NCBI RefSeq assembly: GCF_023634765.1
Contig: NZ_JAMLFX010000001.1
Coordinates: 1,303,586-1,360,967 of the forward strand
Length of the DNA stretch: 57,382 nucleotides
From: Pseudomonas sp. AKS31
Lineage (GTDB): Bacteria > Pseudomonadota > Gammaproteobacteria > Pseudomonadales > Pseudomonadaceae
Reading direction: 5' to 3'
The notes beneath the pieces were generated by a model, which had not been told where the DNA came from, made no database searches, and worked only from the letters and a program-made list of their open reading frames with translations. Below, one piece after another: positions 39,774-48,483 of the stretch. How positions within the stretch are numbered: position 1 is the first letter of the stretch; the number at the start of each line of letters is the position of its first letter. The position numbers and the translations under genes are program-made.

Positions 39774-41221
39774 CCACCCTGATGGTGCAAGGCACCACTT
39801 CCGACGCCGGCAAAAGCACACTGGTGACGGCACTGTGCCGCTGGGCAACTCGTCAGGGTGTGGCGGTCGTACCGTTCAAGCCGCAGAACATGGCGCTCAA
39901 CAGTGCCGTGACCGCTGATGGCGGTGAGATTGGCCGCGCGCAAGCGGTGCAGGCGCAAGCCGCTCATCTCGAACCGCACACCGACATGAACCCGGTGCTG
40001 CTCAAGCCCAATAGCGACACTGGCGCGCAAGTGATCATCCATGGTCGTGCCGTCACCACGATGAACGCCGTTGCCTACCACGACTACAAAACCATCGCGA
40101 TGCAAGCGGTGCTGGTTTCTCATGAACGACTCAGTGCCGCGTATCCGCTGGTGATGGTCGAAGGTGCGGGCTCACCCGCCGAGATCAATCTGCGTGCTGG
40201 CGACATCGCCAACATGGGCTTTGCCGAGGCGGTAGATTGCCCGGTGTTGCTGATTGCCGACATCAATCGCGGCGGGGTTTTTGCCCATCTGGTCGGCACC
40301 CTTGAGCTGCTGTCGCCAAGCGAACAGGCGCGGGTCAAAGGTTTTATCATCAATCGGTTTCGCGGCGACATCGCCTTGTTGCAACCGGGCCTCGACTGGC
40401 TCGAACAGCGCACCGGCAAACCGGTGGTCGGCGTGTTGCCGTACGTGATGGACCTGCATCTGGAGGCCGAGGACGGCATCGATCAGCGCCAGACCGACAA
40501 GGCCGAACAAGTGCTGAAAGTGGTGGTGCCGGTGCTGCCGCGCATCAGCAACCACACCGACTTCGATCCGCTGCGCCTGCATCCGCAGGTTGATCTGCAA
40601 TTCGTCGGCCCGGGGCAGGCGATTCCTGCTGCCGACCTGATCATCCTGCCGGGCTCGAAAAGCGTGCGCAGCGATCTGGCCTATTTGCGCGCCAATGGCT
40701 GGGATGCCGCGATCAATCGGCATCTGCGTTACGGCGGCAAAGTGCTGGGGATTTGCGGCGGTCTGCAGATGCTCGGTGAGCAGGTGCATGACCCGCTTGG
40801 CCTTGAAGGTGCTCCCGGCTCCAGTGCCGGTCTGGGCTTGCTGACGTTCGACACCACGCTTGAAGCCGAAAAGCAGTTGCGCAATGTACGTGGACGGCTG
40901 GCGCTGGAAGATGCCGAAGTCAGTGGCTATGAAATTCATGCCGGCGTGACCACGGGGCCGGCGCTGGAAAACCCAGCGGTGCATCTTGATGACGGTCGTT
41001 GCGACGGCGCGCTGAGTGCTGACGGACAGGTGTTCGGCACCTATCTGCATGGCGTGTTCGAATCGCCGGCGGCGAGTGCGGCGCTGTTGCGCTGGGCCGG
41101 GTTGAGCGATGTACAGCAGGTGGATTATCACGGCTTGCGCGAGCGCGATATCGAGCGCTTGGCGGATCTGGTGGAAAGGCATCTGGATACCGGATTATTG
41201 CGTCAGCTCTGTGGGATTTGA
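39770..41221 (+). CDS. cobQ: Cobyric acid synthase
   Basis: Amidates side chains b, d, e and g of adenosylcobyrinate a,c-diamide using glutamine and ATP. The 483-residue product has the P-loop-like [20 protein letters not shown] at the N-terminus, and the C-terminal glutaminase domain with Cys in [12 protein letters not shown] and the His in YLHGVFES. It overlaps cobD by four bases. A 149-base spacer containing a REPIN follows before cobU. Confidence 0.97.
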   Translation: MTTLMVQGTTSDAGKSTLVTALCRWATRQGVAVVPFKPQNMALNSAVTADGGEIGRAQAVQAQAAHLEPHTDMNPVLLKPNSDTGAQVIIHGRAVTTMNAVAYHDYKTIAMQAVLVSHERLSAAYPLVMVEGAGSPAEINLRAGDIANMGFAEAVDCPVLLIADINRGGVFAHLVGTLELLSPSEQARVKGFIINRFRGDIALLQPGLDWLEQRTGKPVVGVLPYVMDLHLEAEDGIDQRQTDKAEQVLKVVVPVLPRISNHTDFDPLRLHPQVDLQFVGPGQAIPAADLIILPGSKSVRSDLAYLRANGWDAAINRHLRYGGKVLGICGGLQMLGEQVHDPLGLEGAPGSSAGLGLLTFDTTLEAEKQLRNVRGRLALEDAEVSGYEIHAGVTTGPALENPAVHLDDGRCDGALSADGQVFGTYLHGVFESPAASAALLRWAGLSDVQQVDYHGLRERDIERLADLVERHLDTGLLRQLCGI

Positions 41222-41239
41222 GGTGGCTGTATGGGCCTC

Positions 41240-41330
41240 TTCGCGAGCAGGCTCGCTCCCACAGTGAATGCGGTTAGCCATAAAATTTGAGCACCACTCA
41301 TAACCCTGTGGGAGCGAGCCTGCTCGCGAA
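41240..41330. repeat. REPIN between cobQ and cobU (GAGCC type, inverted orientation)
   Basis: TCGCGAGCAGGCTCGCTCCC... on the left and TGTGGGAGCGAGCCTGCTCG... on the right. The arms face the opposite way to those at 14970 and 32681. The right arm is in frame with cobU, so the open frame starts at 41287 and includes GASLLAKAA encoded by the REP. Confidence 0.93.
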
Positions 41331-41370
41331 GGCGGCGGCCGCCTCACTAGACATCTTTCTGGATGAACCC

Positions 41371-41892
41371 ATGCTCCAACTGATCCTCGGCGGCGCCCGC
41401 TCCGGCAAAAGTCGCTTGGCGGAAAAACTCGCCAGCGACAGCCAACTCGCCGTGACCTACATCGCCACCAGTCAACCCCTTGATGGCGAGATGAACGACC
41501 GCGTCGCCCACCACCGCGCGCGCCGTCCCGTCGAATGGGCGCTCATCGAAGAGCCGCTCGAGCTGGCCCGCGTCCTGCGCGAATCCGCCAGCGCCGAGCG
41601 TTGCCTGCTGGTCGACTGCCTGACACTGTGGCTGACCAACCTGCTGATGCTCGATGACGCCGAACGCCTGGCCGCCGAGCGTGAGGCCTTGCTGGACTGC
41701 CTGGCGTCCTTGCCGGGGGAAATCATTTTTGTCAGCAACGAGACCGGAATGGGTGTCGTGCCGCTGGGCGAATTGACTCGCCGCTACGTCGACGCAGCCG
41801 GTTGGCTGCATCAAGCTCTGGCCGAGCGCTGTCAGCGTGTTGTCCTGACCGTCGCCGGCCTGCCCCTGACTCTGAAAGGACCTGCGTTATGA
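41371..41892 (+). CDS. cobU: Adenosylcobinamide kinase / guanylyltransferase
   Basis: Bifunctional enzyme (CobU, CobP in Pseudomonas): phosphorylates adenosylcobinamide and transfers GMP to give adenosylcobinamide-GDP. The 173-residue product has the P-loop [18 protein letters not shown] at the very start and [10 protein letters not shown] with the His that carries GMP. The ATG at 41371 gives the normal N-terminus; the longer frame is REPIN-derived. It overlaps cobT by four bases. Confidence 0.95.
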   Translation: MLQLILGGARSGKSRLAEKLASDSQLAVTYIATSQPLDGEMNDRVAHHRARRPVEWALIEEPLELARVLRESASAERCLLVDCLTLWLTNLLMLDDAERLAAEREALLDCLASLPGEIIFVSNETGMGVVPLGELTRRYVDAAGWLHQALAERCQRVVLTVAGLPLTLKGPAL

Positions 41893-42944
41893 CTCAAACC
41901 TGGTGGCTGAACCCGTGTAAGCCGGTCGATCTCAACGTCGTTGAACAAGCGACGGCGCGGCAACAGCAACTGACCAAACCGGCGGGTTCGCTGGGGCGTC
42001 TGGAATCGGTCGCGGTGCAACTGGCCGGTCTGCAAGGCCAGGTCAAACCGACGTTGGCGCAGGTCTGGATTGCGATTTTTGCCGGTGATCACGGCGTGGT
42101 CGCTGAAGGTGTTTCGGCGTTCCCGCAGGAAGTCACCGGGCAGATGCTGCTCAACTTTGTCAGCGGCGGTGCGGCGATCAGCGTGCTGGCGCGGCAGCTC
42201 GGTGCGCAGCTGGAAGTGGTTGATCTGGGCACGGTGCATCCGGCGCTGAACCTGGCGGGTGTGCGTCACCTGAACATCGGCCCGGGCACGGCCAACTTCG
42301 TCCAGGGTGCGGCGATGACCCAGGCGCAAGGCGAGCAGGCATTGCAGGCCGGTCGCGAAAGTCTGCTGCGGGCGAAAGCTGCAGGCGCACAGTTGTTCAT
42401 CGGTGGCGAAATGGGCATTGGCAACACCACCGCCGCGAGCGCCTTGGCCTGTGCCTTGCTCGATTGCCCGGTGGTACACCTGACCGGTCCCGGCACCGGG
42501 CTGAATGCCGAAGGCGTCAGCCATAAAGCGCAAGTGATCGAGCGCGCATTGGCGTTGCACGCCGCGCAACGTGGCGATGCCTTGCAGACCCTGTTCAATC
42601 TCGGCGGTTTTGAAATCGCTGCGCTGGTCGGCGCGTATCTGGCGGCGGCTCAAGAAGGTGTTGCGGTATTGGTCGACGGCTTTATCTGCACGGTCGCTGC
42701 GCTGGTTGCGGTGCGCTTGAATCCGGACTGCCACGAGTGGTTGTTGTTCGGTCACCGGGGCGCCGAGCCGGGCCATCGCCATGTGCTGGAAACGCTGAAA
42801 GCTGAGCCGTTGCTGGAACTCGGTCTGCGTTTGGGCGAGGGCAGTGGCGCCGCGTTGGCGGTGCCGCTGTTGCGTCTGGCCTGTGATCTGCACGGGCAGA
42901 TGGCGACGTTCGCCGAAGCGGCAGTGGCGGATCGTCCGGCATGA
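41889..42944 (+). CDS. cobT: Nicotinate-nucleotide-DMB phosphoribosyltransferase
   Basis: Makes alpha-ribazole 5'-phosphate from nicotinate mononucleotide and 5,6-dimethylbenzimidazole, activating the lower ligand. The 351-residue protein has [41 protein letters not shown] and the C-terminal [17 protein letters not shown], which carries the catalytic Glu of this family. Start and stop overlap their neighbours (ATGA both ends), so cobU-cobT-cobC are coupled. Called cobU in older Pseudomonas papers. Confidence 0.96.
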   Translation: MTQTWWLNPCKPVDLNVVEQATARQQQLTKPAGSLGRLESVAVQLAGLQGQVKPTLAQVWIAIFAGDHGVVAEGVSAFPQEVTGQMLLNFVSGGAAISVLARQLGAQLEVVDLGTVHPALNLAGVRHLNIGPGTANFVQGAAMTQAQGEQALQAGRESLLRAKAAGAQLFIGGEMGIGNTTAASALACALLDCPVVHLTGPGTGLNAEGVSHKAQVIERALALHAAQRGDALQTLFNLGGFEIAALVGAYLAAAQEGVAVLVDGFICTVAALVAVRLNPDCHEWLLFGHRGAEPGHRHVLETLKAEPLLELGLRLGEGSGAALAVPLLRLACDLHGQMATFAEAAVADRPA

Positions 42945-43516
42945 CGCTGCACCTGGATCTGCTGCGTCATGGTGAAACTGAACTCGGCGGTGGCCTGCGC
43001 GGCAGCCTCGACGATGCACTGACCGAACAGGGCTGGGCGCAGATGCGTGCGGCGGTGGGAGAGGGCGGGCCGTGGGATCGAATCGTCAGCTCGCCGTTGC
43101 AGCGTTGTGCGCGCTTCGCCGCCGAGCTGGGCGAACATCTGAATCTCGCGGTGCAACTGGACAAGGATCTGCAGGAGCTGCATTTCGGCGCATGGGAAGG
43201 GCAGAGCGCAGCGGCGTTGATGGAGACGGACGCCGAGGCCTTGGGGCTGTTCTGGGCCGATCCGTATTCGTTCACGCCGCCGCAGGGTGAGCCGGTCAGC
43301 GAGTTTTCCGCTCGGGTGTTGGCAGCGGTTGCACGCCTGCACCGCGCCTATGCCGGCGAGCGGGTGTTGCTGATCAGTCACGGCGGTGTGATGCGCTTGT
43401 TGCTGGCGCGGGCGCGAGGGTTGCCGCGCGAACAGTTGCTCAATGTCGAAGTTGCCCACGGCGCGTTGTTTGCGCTGACGGTCGAGGCTGACGCTTCACT
43501 CAAGGAAGGTCACTGA
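42941..43516 (+). CDS. cobC: Alpha-ribazole phosphatase (histidine phosphatase family)
   Basis: Removes the phosphate from alpha-ribazole phosphate or adenosylcobalamin phosphate. The 191-residue product has the phosphohistidine motif [15 protein letters not shown] at the start and [18 protein letters not shown] near 145-162, the second His. Genomic context supports the cobalamin role, since histidine phosphatases alone are hard to assign. It ends two bases before cobS. Confidence 0.9.
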   Translation: MTLHLDLLRHGETELGGGLRGSLDDALTEQGWAQMRAAVGEGGPWDRIVSSPLQRCARFAAELGEHLNLAVQLDKDLQELHFGAWEGQSAAALMETDAEALGLFWADPYSFTPPQGEPVSEFSARVLAAVARLHRAYAGERVLLISHGGVMRLLLARARGLPREQLLNVEVAHGALFALTVEADASLKEGH

Positions 43517-43517
43517 C

Positions 43518-44249
43518 ATGTTGCCGCTGTGGATCGCCCTGCAATTTCTCAGCAGTCTGCCGATTCGCCTGCCGGGGATGCCTGAGCCGGAACAGCTTGG
43601 GCGATCGCTGCTGTTTTATCCGCTGGTGGGGTTGCTGTTTGGCCTGATCCTGTGGGCGCTGAATCTGGCGTTGGCGGGGGCGCCGTTGCTGCTGCATGCA
43701 GCGTTGTTGCTGACGGTGTGGGTGTTGCTCAGCGGTGCACTTCACCTGGATGGTCTGGCCGACAGCGCCGATGCCTGGCTCGGCGGTTTTGGTGATCGCG
43801 AGCGTACGTTGACGATCATGAAAGACCCGCGCAGCGGGCCGATTGCGGTAGTGACGCTGGTGTTGGTGTTGCTGCTCAAGTTTGCGGCGTTGCTGGCGCT
43901 GATCGAGCAAGGGCAAGAATTGGCGTTGATCATTGTGCCGCTGCTTGGGCGGGCGGCGTTGCTCGGACTTTTTCTGACCACGCCGTATGTGCGTGCAGGT
44001 GGGTTGGGGCAGGCGTTGGCGGATCATTTGCCGCGCAAGGCCGGCTGGTGGGTGCTGGGCGCTAGTGCGCTGGCCTGCTTGCTGATCACCGGTTTCGGGG
44101 CTGTCGTTGCGTTGCTGATTTCGGTTGTTGTGTTTGTCTGGTTGCGGCAGGTGATGATGCGGCGGTTGGGCGGGACAACCGGCGATACGGCGGGGGCGTT
44201 GCTGGAATTGCTGGAGATGGTGGTGTTGGTTGGATGGGTTTTGATCTGA
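43518..44249 (+). CDS. cobS: Adenosylcobinamide-GDP ribazoletransferase (cobalamin synthase)
   Basis: Last step: joins adenosylcobinamide-GDP and alpha-ribazole (phosphate) in the inner membrane. The 243-residue protein is very hydrophobic, with about six helices, and has HLDGLADSADAWLGG (about 75-89) plus FGDRERTLTIMKDPRSGPI, both characteristic of CobS/CobV. The C-terminal half retains GRAALLGLFLTTPYVR. This gene ends the cob operon; a REPIN begins 28 bases later. Confidence 0.95.
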   Translation: MLPLWIALQFLSSLPIRLPGMPEPEQLGRSLLFYPLVGLLFGLILWALNLALAGAPLLLHAALLLTVWVLLSGALHLDGLADSADAWLGGFGDRERTLTIMKDPRSGPIAVVTLVLVLLLKFAALLALIEQGQELALIIVPLLGRAALLGLFLTTPYVRAGGLGQALADHLPRKAGWWVLGASALACLLITGFGAVVALLISVVVFVWLRQVMMRRLGGTTGDTAGALLELLEMVVLVGWVLI

Positions 44250-44276
44250 GAGATTGTCGCTGGATGTGCTGGCCTT

Positions 44277-44367
44277 ATCGCTGGCAAGCCAGCTCCCACA
44301 GGTTTTGCATTGGATCGTAGATTTTGTGGGCGCTATTGAACCCTGTGGGAGCTGGCTTGCCAGCGAT
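44277..44367. repeat. REPIN after cobS (CTGGC type)
   Basis: ATCGCTGGCAAGCCAGCTCC... on the left and GGGAGCTGGCTTGCCAGCGAT on the right, same orientation and type as that inside cobB. Confidence 0.93.
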
Positions 44368-44415
44368 AGCGGTTTGTCAGGCATCACAAATGTTACGGGT
44401 AAACTCATCTGTAAC

Positions 44416-44447
44416 TTGATTTAACACAGTCGCGGGTATATACACGC
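44416..44447 (+). promoter_or_regulatory. Promoter and operator of marR-family gene
   Basis: TTGATT (44416-44421), a 17-base spacer, TATACA (44439-44444). The near-palindrome GCGGGTATATACACGC (44432-44447) covers the -10 element and is 15 of 16 identical to the perfect palindrome at 44878. Binding of the regulator there would block transcription (autoregulation). Predicted start is at or within a few bases of the ATG at 44451. Confidence 0.65.
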
Positions 44448-44450
44448 ATC

Positions 44451-44855
44451 ATGCTTCCTTCTCAGTGTTTGTGCACCAACCTGCGTCGCGCCGCGCGTGG
44501 CGTCAGCAGGCATTACGACGGCGCTCTCGACGGCTTCGGGATCAACGTTGCCCAGTATTCTTTGCTGTGCAATCTGCAGCGTCTGGATCAACCGAGTATT
44601 TCCGAACTCGCCGAGGCGATGGGTCTGGACCGCAGCACCCTCGGGCGCAATCTGCGCGTGCTCGAAGGCGAGGGGCTGGTGGCGCTGGCCGAAGGCGAGG
44701 ACATGCGCAACCGCATCGTCAAACTTACCGAGACCGGTGTGCAACGCCTGGCTGCGGCACTGCCGGCCTGGGAAGCGGCGCAGCAGCGGTTGATCGACCG
44801 ACTGGGCGCCGAGAAGCGTGAAACCTTGCTCAGATTGCTGGATGAACTGGCCTGA
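44451..44855 (+). CDS. MarR family transcriptional regulator
   Basis: 134-residue winged-helix repressor. The MarR core is visible: NVAQYSLLCNLQRLDQPSISELAEAM, LDRSTLGRNLRVLEGEGLV as the recognition helix and RNRIVKLTETG as the wing. Three Cys lie in the N-terminal third (CLCTNL and LLCNL), possible redox sensors, but not proven. The start codon has no ribosome site and is close to the predicted transcription start, so the mRNA may be leaderless. It should control itself and the MFS gene downstream through the two palindromes. Confidence 0.9.
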   Translation: MLPSQCLCTNLRRAARGVSRHYDGALDGFGINVAQYSLLCNLQRLDQPSISELAEAMGLDRSTLGRNLRVLEGEGLVALAEGEDMRNRIVKLTETGVQRLAAALPAWEAAQQRLIDRLGAEKRETLLRLLDELA

Positions 44856-44867
44856 GGCCGGTTTTTT
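44845..44867 (+). terminator. Terminator overlapping the marR stop codon
   Basis: AACTGGCC pairs with GGCCGGTT (one G-T pair); the three-base loop is the TGA stop codon itself (44853-44855), followed by TTTT. It separates marR from the MFS transcript. Confidence 0.7.
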
Positions 44868-44877
44868 CCAGATTCAA

Positions 44878-44893
44878 GCGGGTATATACCCGC
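44878..44893 (+). promoter_or_regulatory. MarR operator upstream of MFS gene
   Basis: Perfect 16-base palindrome GCGGGTATATACCCGC, 15 bases before the MFS ATG and just upstream of its GGAG ribosome site. It is shared with the marR promoter, which supports a regulator-target pair. Confidence 0.75.
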
Positions 44894-44908
44894 AAGCGGA
44901 GAATAACA

Positions 44909-46117
44909 ATGACATCGATGTGGCGTACGTGCGGTTGGGTGTTGCTGGGGAGTGCGCTGATTCTGGCGTTGTCATTGGGCGTGCGGCACGGTTTCGGCCT
45001 GTTTCTGTCACCGATGAGCGCGCAGTTCGGTTGGGGGCGTGAGGTGTTTGCTTTCGCGATCGCCCTGCAGAACTTGATCTGGGGCCTGGCGCAGCCGTTC
45101 ACCGGGGCGCTCGCTGACCGATTTGGTGCGGCGAAAGTGGTGCTCGTCGGTGGGGTCCTCTACGCGGCGGGTTTGGTGTGCATGGGCTTGTCGGATTCGG
45201 CGGTGACGTTGTCGCTGAGCGCCGGTCTGCTCATCGGTATCGGTCTGTCCGGCACCTCGTTCTCGGTGATCCTCGGCGTTGTCGGCCGCGCGGTGCCGCC
45301 GGAAAAACGCAGCATGGGCATGGGCATTGCCAGCGCCGCCGGCTCTTTCGGCCAGTTCGCCATGTTGCCGGGCACGCTCGGTCTGATTGGCTGGCTCGGC
45401 TGGTCGGCGGCGTTGTTGGTCCTGGGCCTGCTGGTGGCGCTGATCGTGCCGCTGGTAAGCATGCTCAAGGACAAGCCGCTGCCGGTGCTCGGCCATGAAC
45501 AAACCCTCTCCGAAGCCCTGCGTGAAGCCTGTTCGCATTCCGGCTTCTGGCTGCTGGCATTTGGCTTTTTCGTCTGCGGTTTTCAAGTGGTGTTCATCGG
45601 TGTGCACCTGCCTGCGTATCTGGTCGATCAGCATCTGCCGGCCAGTGTCGGTACCACGGTGCTGGCGTTGATCGGGCTGTTCAATATCTTCGGCACTTAT
45701 ACCGCCGGCTGGCTCGGCGGGCGCATGTCCAAACCACGCTTGCTGACGGGCTTGTACCTGTTGCGCGCAGTGGTGATCGTGCTGTTTCTGTGGCTGCCGG
45801 TGACGACTACCTCGGCGTACCTGTTCGGCATGGCCATGGGCTTCTTGTGGCTGTCGACGGTGCCGTTGACCAACGGTACGGTGGCGACCTTGTTCGGGGT
45901 GCGAAACCTGTCCATGCTGGGTGGCATCGTATTCCTCTTCCACCAGTTGGGGTCGTTTCTTGGTGGCTGGCTGGGCGGGGTGGTGTATGACCGAACCGGG
46001 AGTTATGACTTGATCTGGCAAGTGGCAATTCTGCTGAGCCTGCTGGCGGCCGCGCTGAACTGGCCGGTGCGTGAGCGTCCGGTCGCGCGGCTGCAAGCCG
46101 CAGCGAGCGGCGCATGA
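44909..46117 (+). CDS. MFS transporter
   Basis: 402-residue major facilitator with twelve hydrophobic helices, N-terminal RHGFGLFLSPMSAQFGWGRE and the loop 2-3 motif GALADRFGAAKVVLVGG. The pattern is that of the oxalate/formate-antiporter or monocarboxylate branch rather than classic drug exporters. The start has GGAG eight bases upstream. The MarR-type operator in front predicts induction by a ligand of the upstream regulator. Its stop overlaps a 40-codon gene. Confidence 0.92.
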   Translation: MTSMWRTCGWVLLGSALILALSLGVRHGFGLFLSPMSAQFGWGREVFAFAIALQNLIWGLAQPFTGALADRFGAAKVVLVGGVLYAAGLVCMGLSDSAVTLSLSAGLLIGIGLSGTSFSVILGVVGRAVPPEKRSMGMGIASAAGSFGQFAMLPGTLGLIGWLGWSAALLVLGLLVALIVPLVSMLKDKPLPVLGHEQTLSEALREACSHSGFWLLAFGFFVCGFQVVFIGVHLPAYLVDQHLPASVGTTVLALIGLFNIFGTYTAGWLGGRMSKPRLLTGLYLLRAVVIVLFLWLPVTTTSAYLFGMAMGFLWLSTVPLTNGTVATLFGVRNLSMLGGIVFLFHQLGSFLGGWLGGVVYDRTGSYDLIWQVAILLSLLAAALNWPVRERPVARLQAAASGA

Positions 46118-46236
46118 GTCGATTCTGGCCACGATTGGCCATCACTGCACTCGGCGCCGCTTTGCTGGCGCTGGTGTGGTGGGGCTGGCAGCAGGGCGGG
46201 CTGGCGTTGATGCAGTTGGGCATGAGCATTTGCTAG
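46114..46236 (+). CDS. Small membrane-associated peptide, 40 residues
   Basis: Begins with ATG inside the MFS stop (ATGA) and encodes 40 residues: MSRFWPRLAITALG, a hydrophobic helix (ALLALVWWGW, about 15-24) and a short tail ending in MSIC. It is likely a single-pass membrane peptide. I do not recognise it. The overlap and uninterrupted frame favour a real gene, but its size leaves doubt; it has no other support here. Confidence 0.55.
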   Translation: MSRFWPRLAITALGAALLALVWWGWQQGGLALMQLGMSIC

Positions 46237-46291
46237 AAGCGGGCATGACGCGTAACGTCGAATTCTGAACGACTGCTAAAGGATGCTCGAC

Positions 46292-46852
46292 ATGCTGATG
46301 CGCTGGTGTGCTGTTCCCGCGTTGCTGATGGCGTTGACTGGTTTGGCTCAAGCCGCTGACTGTCCCGAATTGCTGCAAGGCTCGCTGCCCAAGTTGCGCG
46401 CCAAGGAGTCCATTGACCTGTGCAAGCAGTACGCCGACAAACCGTTGGTGGTGGTCAATACCGCAAGTTTCTGCGGTTTCGCGCCGCAATTCGAAGGCCT
46501 TGAGGCGCTGCATAAACGCTACGAAGGGCAAGGGTTGCAAATGCTCGGGGTGCCTTCCAATGACTTCAAACAGGAGTCCAAGGACAGCGCCGAGACTGCC
46601 AAGGTCTGCTACGCCAACTATGGCGTGACGTTCGCCATGACCGAGCCGCAGAAGGTTCGCGGTGATGACGCTACGCATCTGTTCCAGGTGCTGGCCGCAC
46701 AGAGCAGCGCACCGAAGTGGAATTTCTATAAATATGTGGTCGATCGCCAGGGCAAGGTGATCGCCAATTTTTCCAGCCTGACCAAGCCGGATGATCCGGA
46801 GTTTATTGCCGCGATCGAAAAGGCGATCGCCTCGAAACCGCTGAAGCCCTGA
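46292..46852 (+). CDS. Glutathione peroxidase family protein (exported)
   Basis: 186-residue thiol peroxidase of the glutathione peroxidase fold with an N-terminal signal peptide ([20 protein letters not shown]). The catalytic Cys (not Sec) is in [17 protein letters not shown]; the Trp and Asn of the tetrad are in [14 protein letters not shown], and the NDFKQES segment follows the family. Such proteins usually reduce peroxides with thioredoxin. I took ATG 46292, with AAAGGA upstream; ATG 46283 and 46298 are close alternatives. Periplasmic location is less usual for this family and rests on the signal. Confidence 0.9.
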   Translation: MLMRWCAVPALLMALTGLAQAADCPELLQGSLPKLRAKESIDLCKQYADKPLVVVNTASFCGFAPQFEGLEALHKRYEGQGLQMLGVPSNDFKQESKDSAETAKVCYANYGVTFAMTEPQKVRGDDATHLFQVLAAQSSAPKWNFYKYVVDRQGKVIANFSSLTKPDDPEFIAAIEKAIASKPLKP

Positions 46853-46866
46853 TGCGCTGAACTTTT

Positions 46867-46956
46867 TGTGGGAGCGAGCCTGCTCGCGAAAGCGGTCAGC
46901 CAGTCGACATGTGTATTGATTGATACACCGCCTTCGCGAGCAGGCTCGCTCCCACA
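46867..46956. repeat. REPIN (GAGCC type)
   Basis: TGTGGGAGCGAGCCTGCTCG... on the left and CGAGCAGGCTCGCTCCCACA on the right, directly after the glutathione peroxidase gene; same orientation as 14970 and 32681. Confidence 0.93.
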
Positions 46957-46995
46957 TGGGAAGTGTGTTGTGGTGGTGAGCAAACTCAAGGCAAT

Positions 46996-47034
46996 AAAAA
47001 GCCCCGCTTTCTGCAAAGAGAACGGGGCTTTTTT
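46996..47034. terminator. Bidirectional terminator, end of FadL-type gene
   Basis: AAAAAGCCCCG and CGGGGCTTTTTT with an inner CTTTCTGCAAAG arm. It ends the minus-strand porin gene and the converging plus-strand glutathione peroxidase gene. Confidence 0.9.
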
Positions 47035-47065
47035 GTGGGCGAGGGAACAGCCTCGCCGTGCAGCA

Positions 47066-48337
47066 TCAGAAGCGGTAGGTCGCGCCGACACCGAAACCGT
47101 TTGCCGAGTTTTCATACTTGGCGTCGTAGGTCTGGCCACGATTGTTTTCGTTGCGGATCTTGACCGACTCTTCCTTCAGGTAGGAGTAGGCGACGTCGAT
47201 GGTCAGGTCGTCAGTCGGGCTCCAGCCGGCACCGATACTGAAGATGGTGCGGTCGCCAGTCGGAATGCGTGGCGAACGGTCTTCGTTATTGGTTGGCGAC
47301 TGGTCGAATGTCAGGCCGGTACGCAGTACCCATTCCTTGTTCAACTGGTACGAAGTACCCACGGCGTAGGCCCAGGAGTCATGCCAGTTCTGGTCTTCGT
47401 TGATCGAACCGAACTGACCGGCCAGCAGTGGCTGTACCCCGGAGTTCTTCACGGTGATTTTTTCCAGCTGGCTCCAGCGGGTCCAGGTGGTACCGGCATA
47501 CACGTTCCAGCGATCGTTGATGGCCTGGGTGACCGACAGGTCCACGGATTCCGGCGTGGTGATCTTCAGCGAAGCATCGTACTTCTGGCTGGCGCCCAGA
47601 CCGACTGCGGCCAGCGCACCGTAGTTGACCTTGGTGTTGCCTTCGAGCTTGTAGTCGACTTTCGAGTGGTAGGTCAGGCCGACGCGAGTGGTGTCGGTGG
47701 CTTGTACGAGCAAGCCGACGTTGTAACCCAGTGCAGTGTCGTCACCCTTGATCTTGACCTTGCCATCCGGCAAAGCTTGGGTGATCGACAGATTGGATTC
47801 CAGCGAACCGTCGATGCGGTTGATGGTTGGGCCGAAACCGATCGACACTTTGTCGTTGAACGCGTAGCTGACGGTCGGTTGGAAGGTAATGACTTGTACT
47901 TCGGACTTGCTGCCGAAGTAACGGCCGGCAAAGCCGTTTTCATAATCAGTGATCAGACCGAACGGCACATAAACGCCGAGGCCGAATGCCCAGTGCTCAT
48001 CAATTGGTTTGACGTAGAAGCCCATAGGTACAGCGGTCAAAGGCACCATGTCGCCTTTGTTGCTGCCGCCGTTGGGGCTGGAGCTGGTATTGCTGATATC
48101 GGTATGAGCATCGACAACGGCTACACCGCCGGTGACTTGTTCGCGCTTGATGCGCGACATGCCGGCAGGGTTGCCATAAACAGTACTTGCGTCGTCTGCA
48201 GAAGAAGATCGCCCGGCAAAACCAGTCCCCATCCCACTGATGCTTTGTTCGTTGAGGGCAAAGCCGGCCGCGAAAATTTGAGTGGAGGCAAGGGTAACGG
48301 CGAGGCTAAGGGTGGTTTTGAGCATGACTTTTTTCAT
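47066..48337 (-). CDS. FadL/OmpP1-family outer-membrane transporter
   Basis: 423-residue outer-membrane beta-barrel of the FadL/TodX family, for long-chain fatty acids or other hydrophobic compounds. A signal peptide (MLKTTLSLAVTLASTQIFA after the first MKKV, cleavage near 23) is followed by FALNEQSISGMGTGFAGRSS and NPAGMSR, hallmarks of the N-terminal hatch. The C-terminus ends in ATYRF, a terminal Phe expected for Bam-dependent insertion. The ATG follows AGGAG. Two palindromes lie upstream at 48351-48388. Confidence 0.93.
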   Translation of the reverse strand: MKKVMLKTTLSLAVTLASTQIFAAGFALNEQSISGMGTGFAGRSSSADDASTVYGNPAGMSRIKREQVTGGVAVVDAHTDISNTSSSPNGGSNKGDMVPLTAVPMGFYVKPIDEHWAFGLGVYVPFGLITDYENGFAGRYFGSKSEVQVITFQPTVSYAFNDKVSIGFGPTINRIDGSLESNLSITQALPDGKVKIKGDDTALGYNVGLLVQATDTTRVGLTYHSKVDYKLEGNTKVNYGALAAVGLGASQKYDASLKITTPESVDLSVTQAINDRWNVYAGTTWTRWSQLEKITVKNSGVQPLLAGQFGSINEDQNWHDSWAYAVGTSYQLNKEWVLRTGLTFDQSPTNNEDRSPRIPTGDRTIFSIGAGWSPTDDLTIDVAYSYLKEESVKIRNENNRGQTYDAKYENSANGFGVGATYRF

Positions 48338-48350
48338 TATTAGAACTCCT

Positions 48351-48388
48351 GGTGATCACCGGGGCGAAAATTACCAACATTTTCGCCC
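48351..48388 (-). promoter_or_regulatory. Two adjacent palindromes in the FadL-type gene leader
   Basis: GGTGATCACC (48351-48360) is a perfect palindrome touching the ribosome site. Next to it GGGCGAAAAT (48362-48371) and ATTTTCGCCC (48379-48388) form a perfect ten-base inverted repeat with a seven-base spacer. They may be a repressor site or a mRNA hairpin. They do not fit the PsrA or FadR consensus that I recall. Confidence 0.55.
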
Positions 48389-48483
48389 TAGCGCTATAGC
48401 TCGTATGCCTTGATTTAGAGCGGTTTTGTAGGACAATCCGACCAGATTCGCAGCCTGTTGGCAGATCTTTTAAAACCGGACGG

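Noticed and set aside
34925..44249. Cob cluster as a horizontally acquired island
   Set aside because: Base composition and codon use match the flanks, no integrase or tRNA borders are present, and the order is that of other Pseudomonas.
46292..46852. Selenoprotein glutathione peroxidase
   Set aside because: The active-site codon is Cys and there is no in-frame TGA or SECIS-like element.
14970..46956. REP arrays as CRISPR
   Set aside because: Repeats are inverted pairs, widely separated and not in regular arrays with spacers. They are REPINs.
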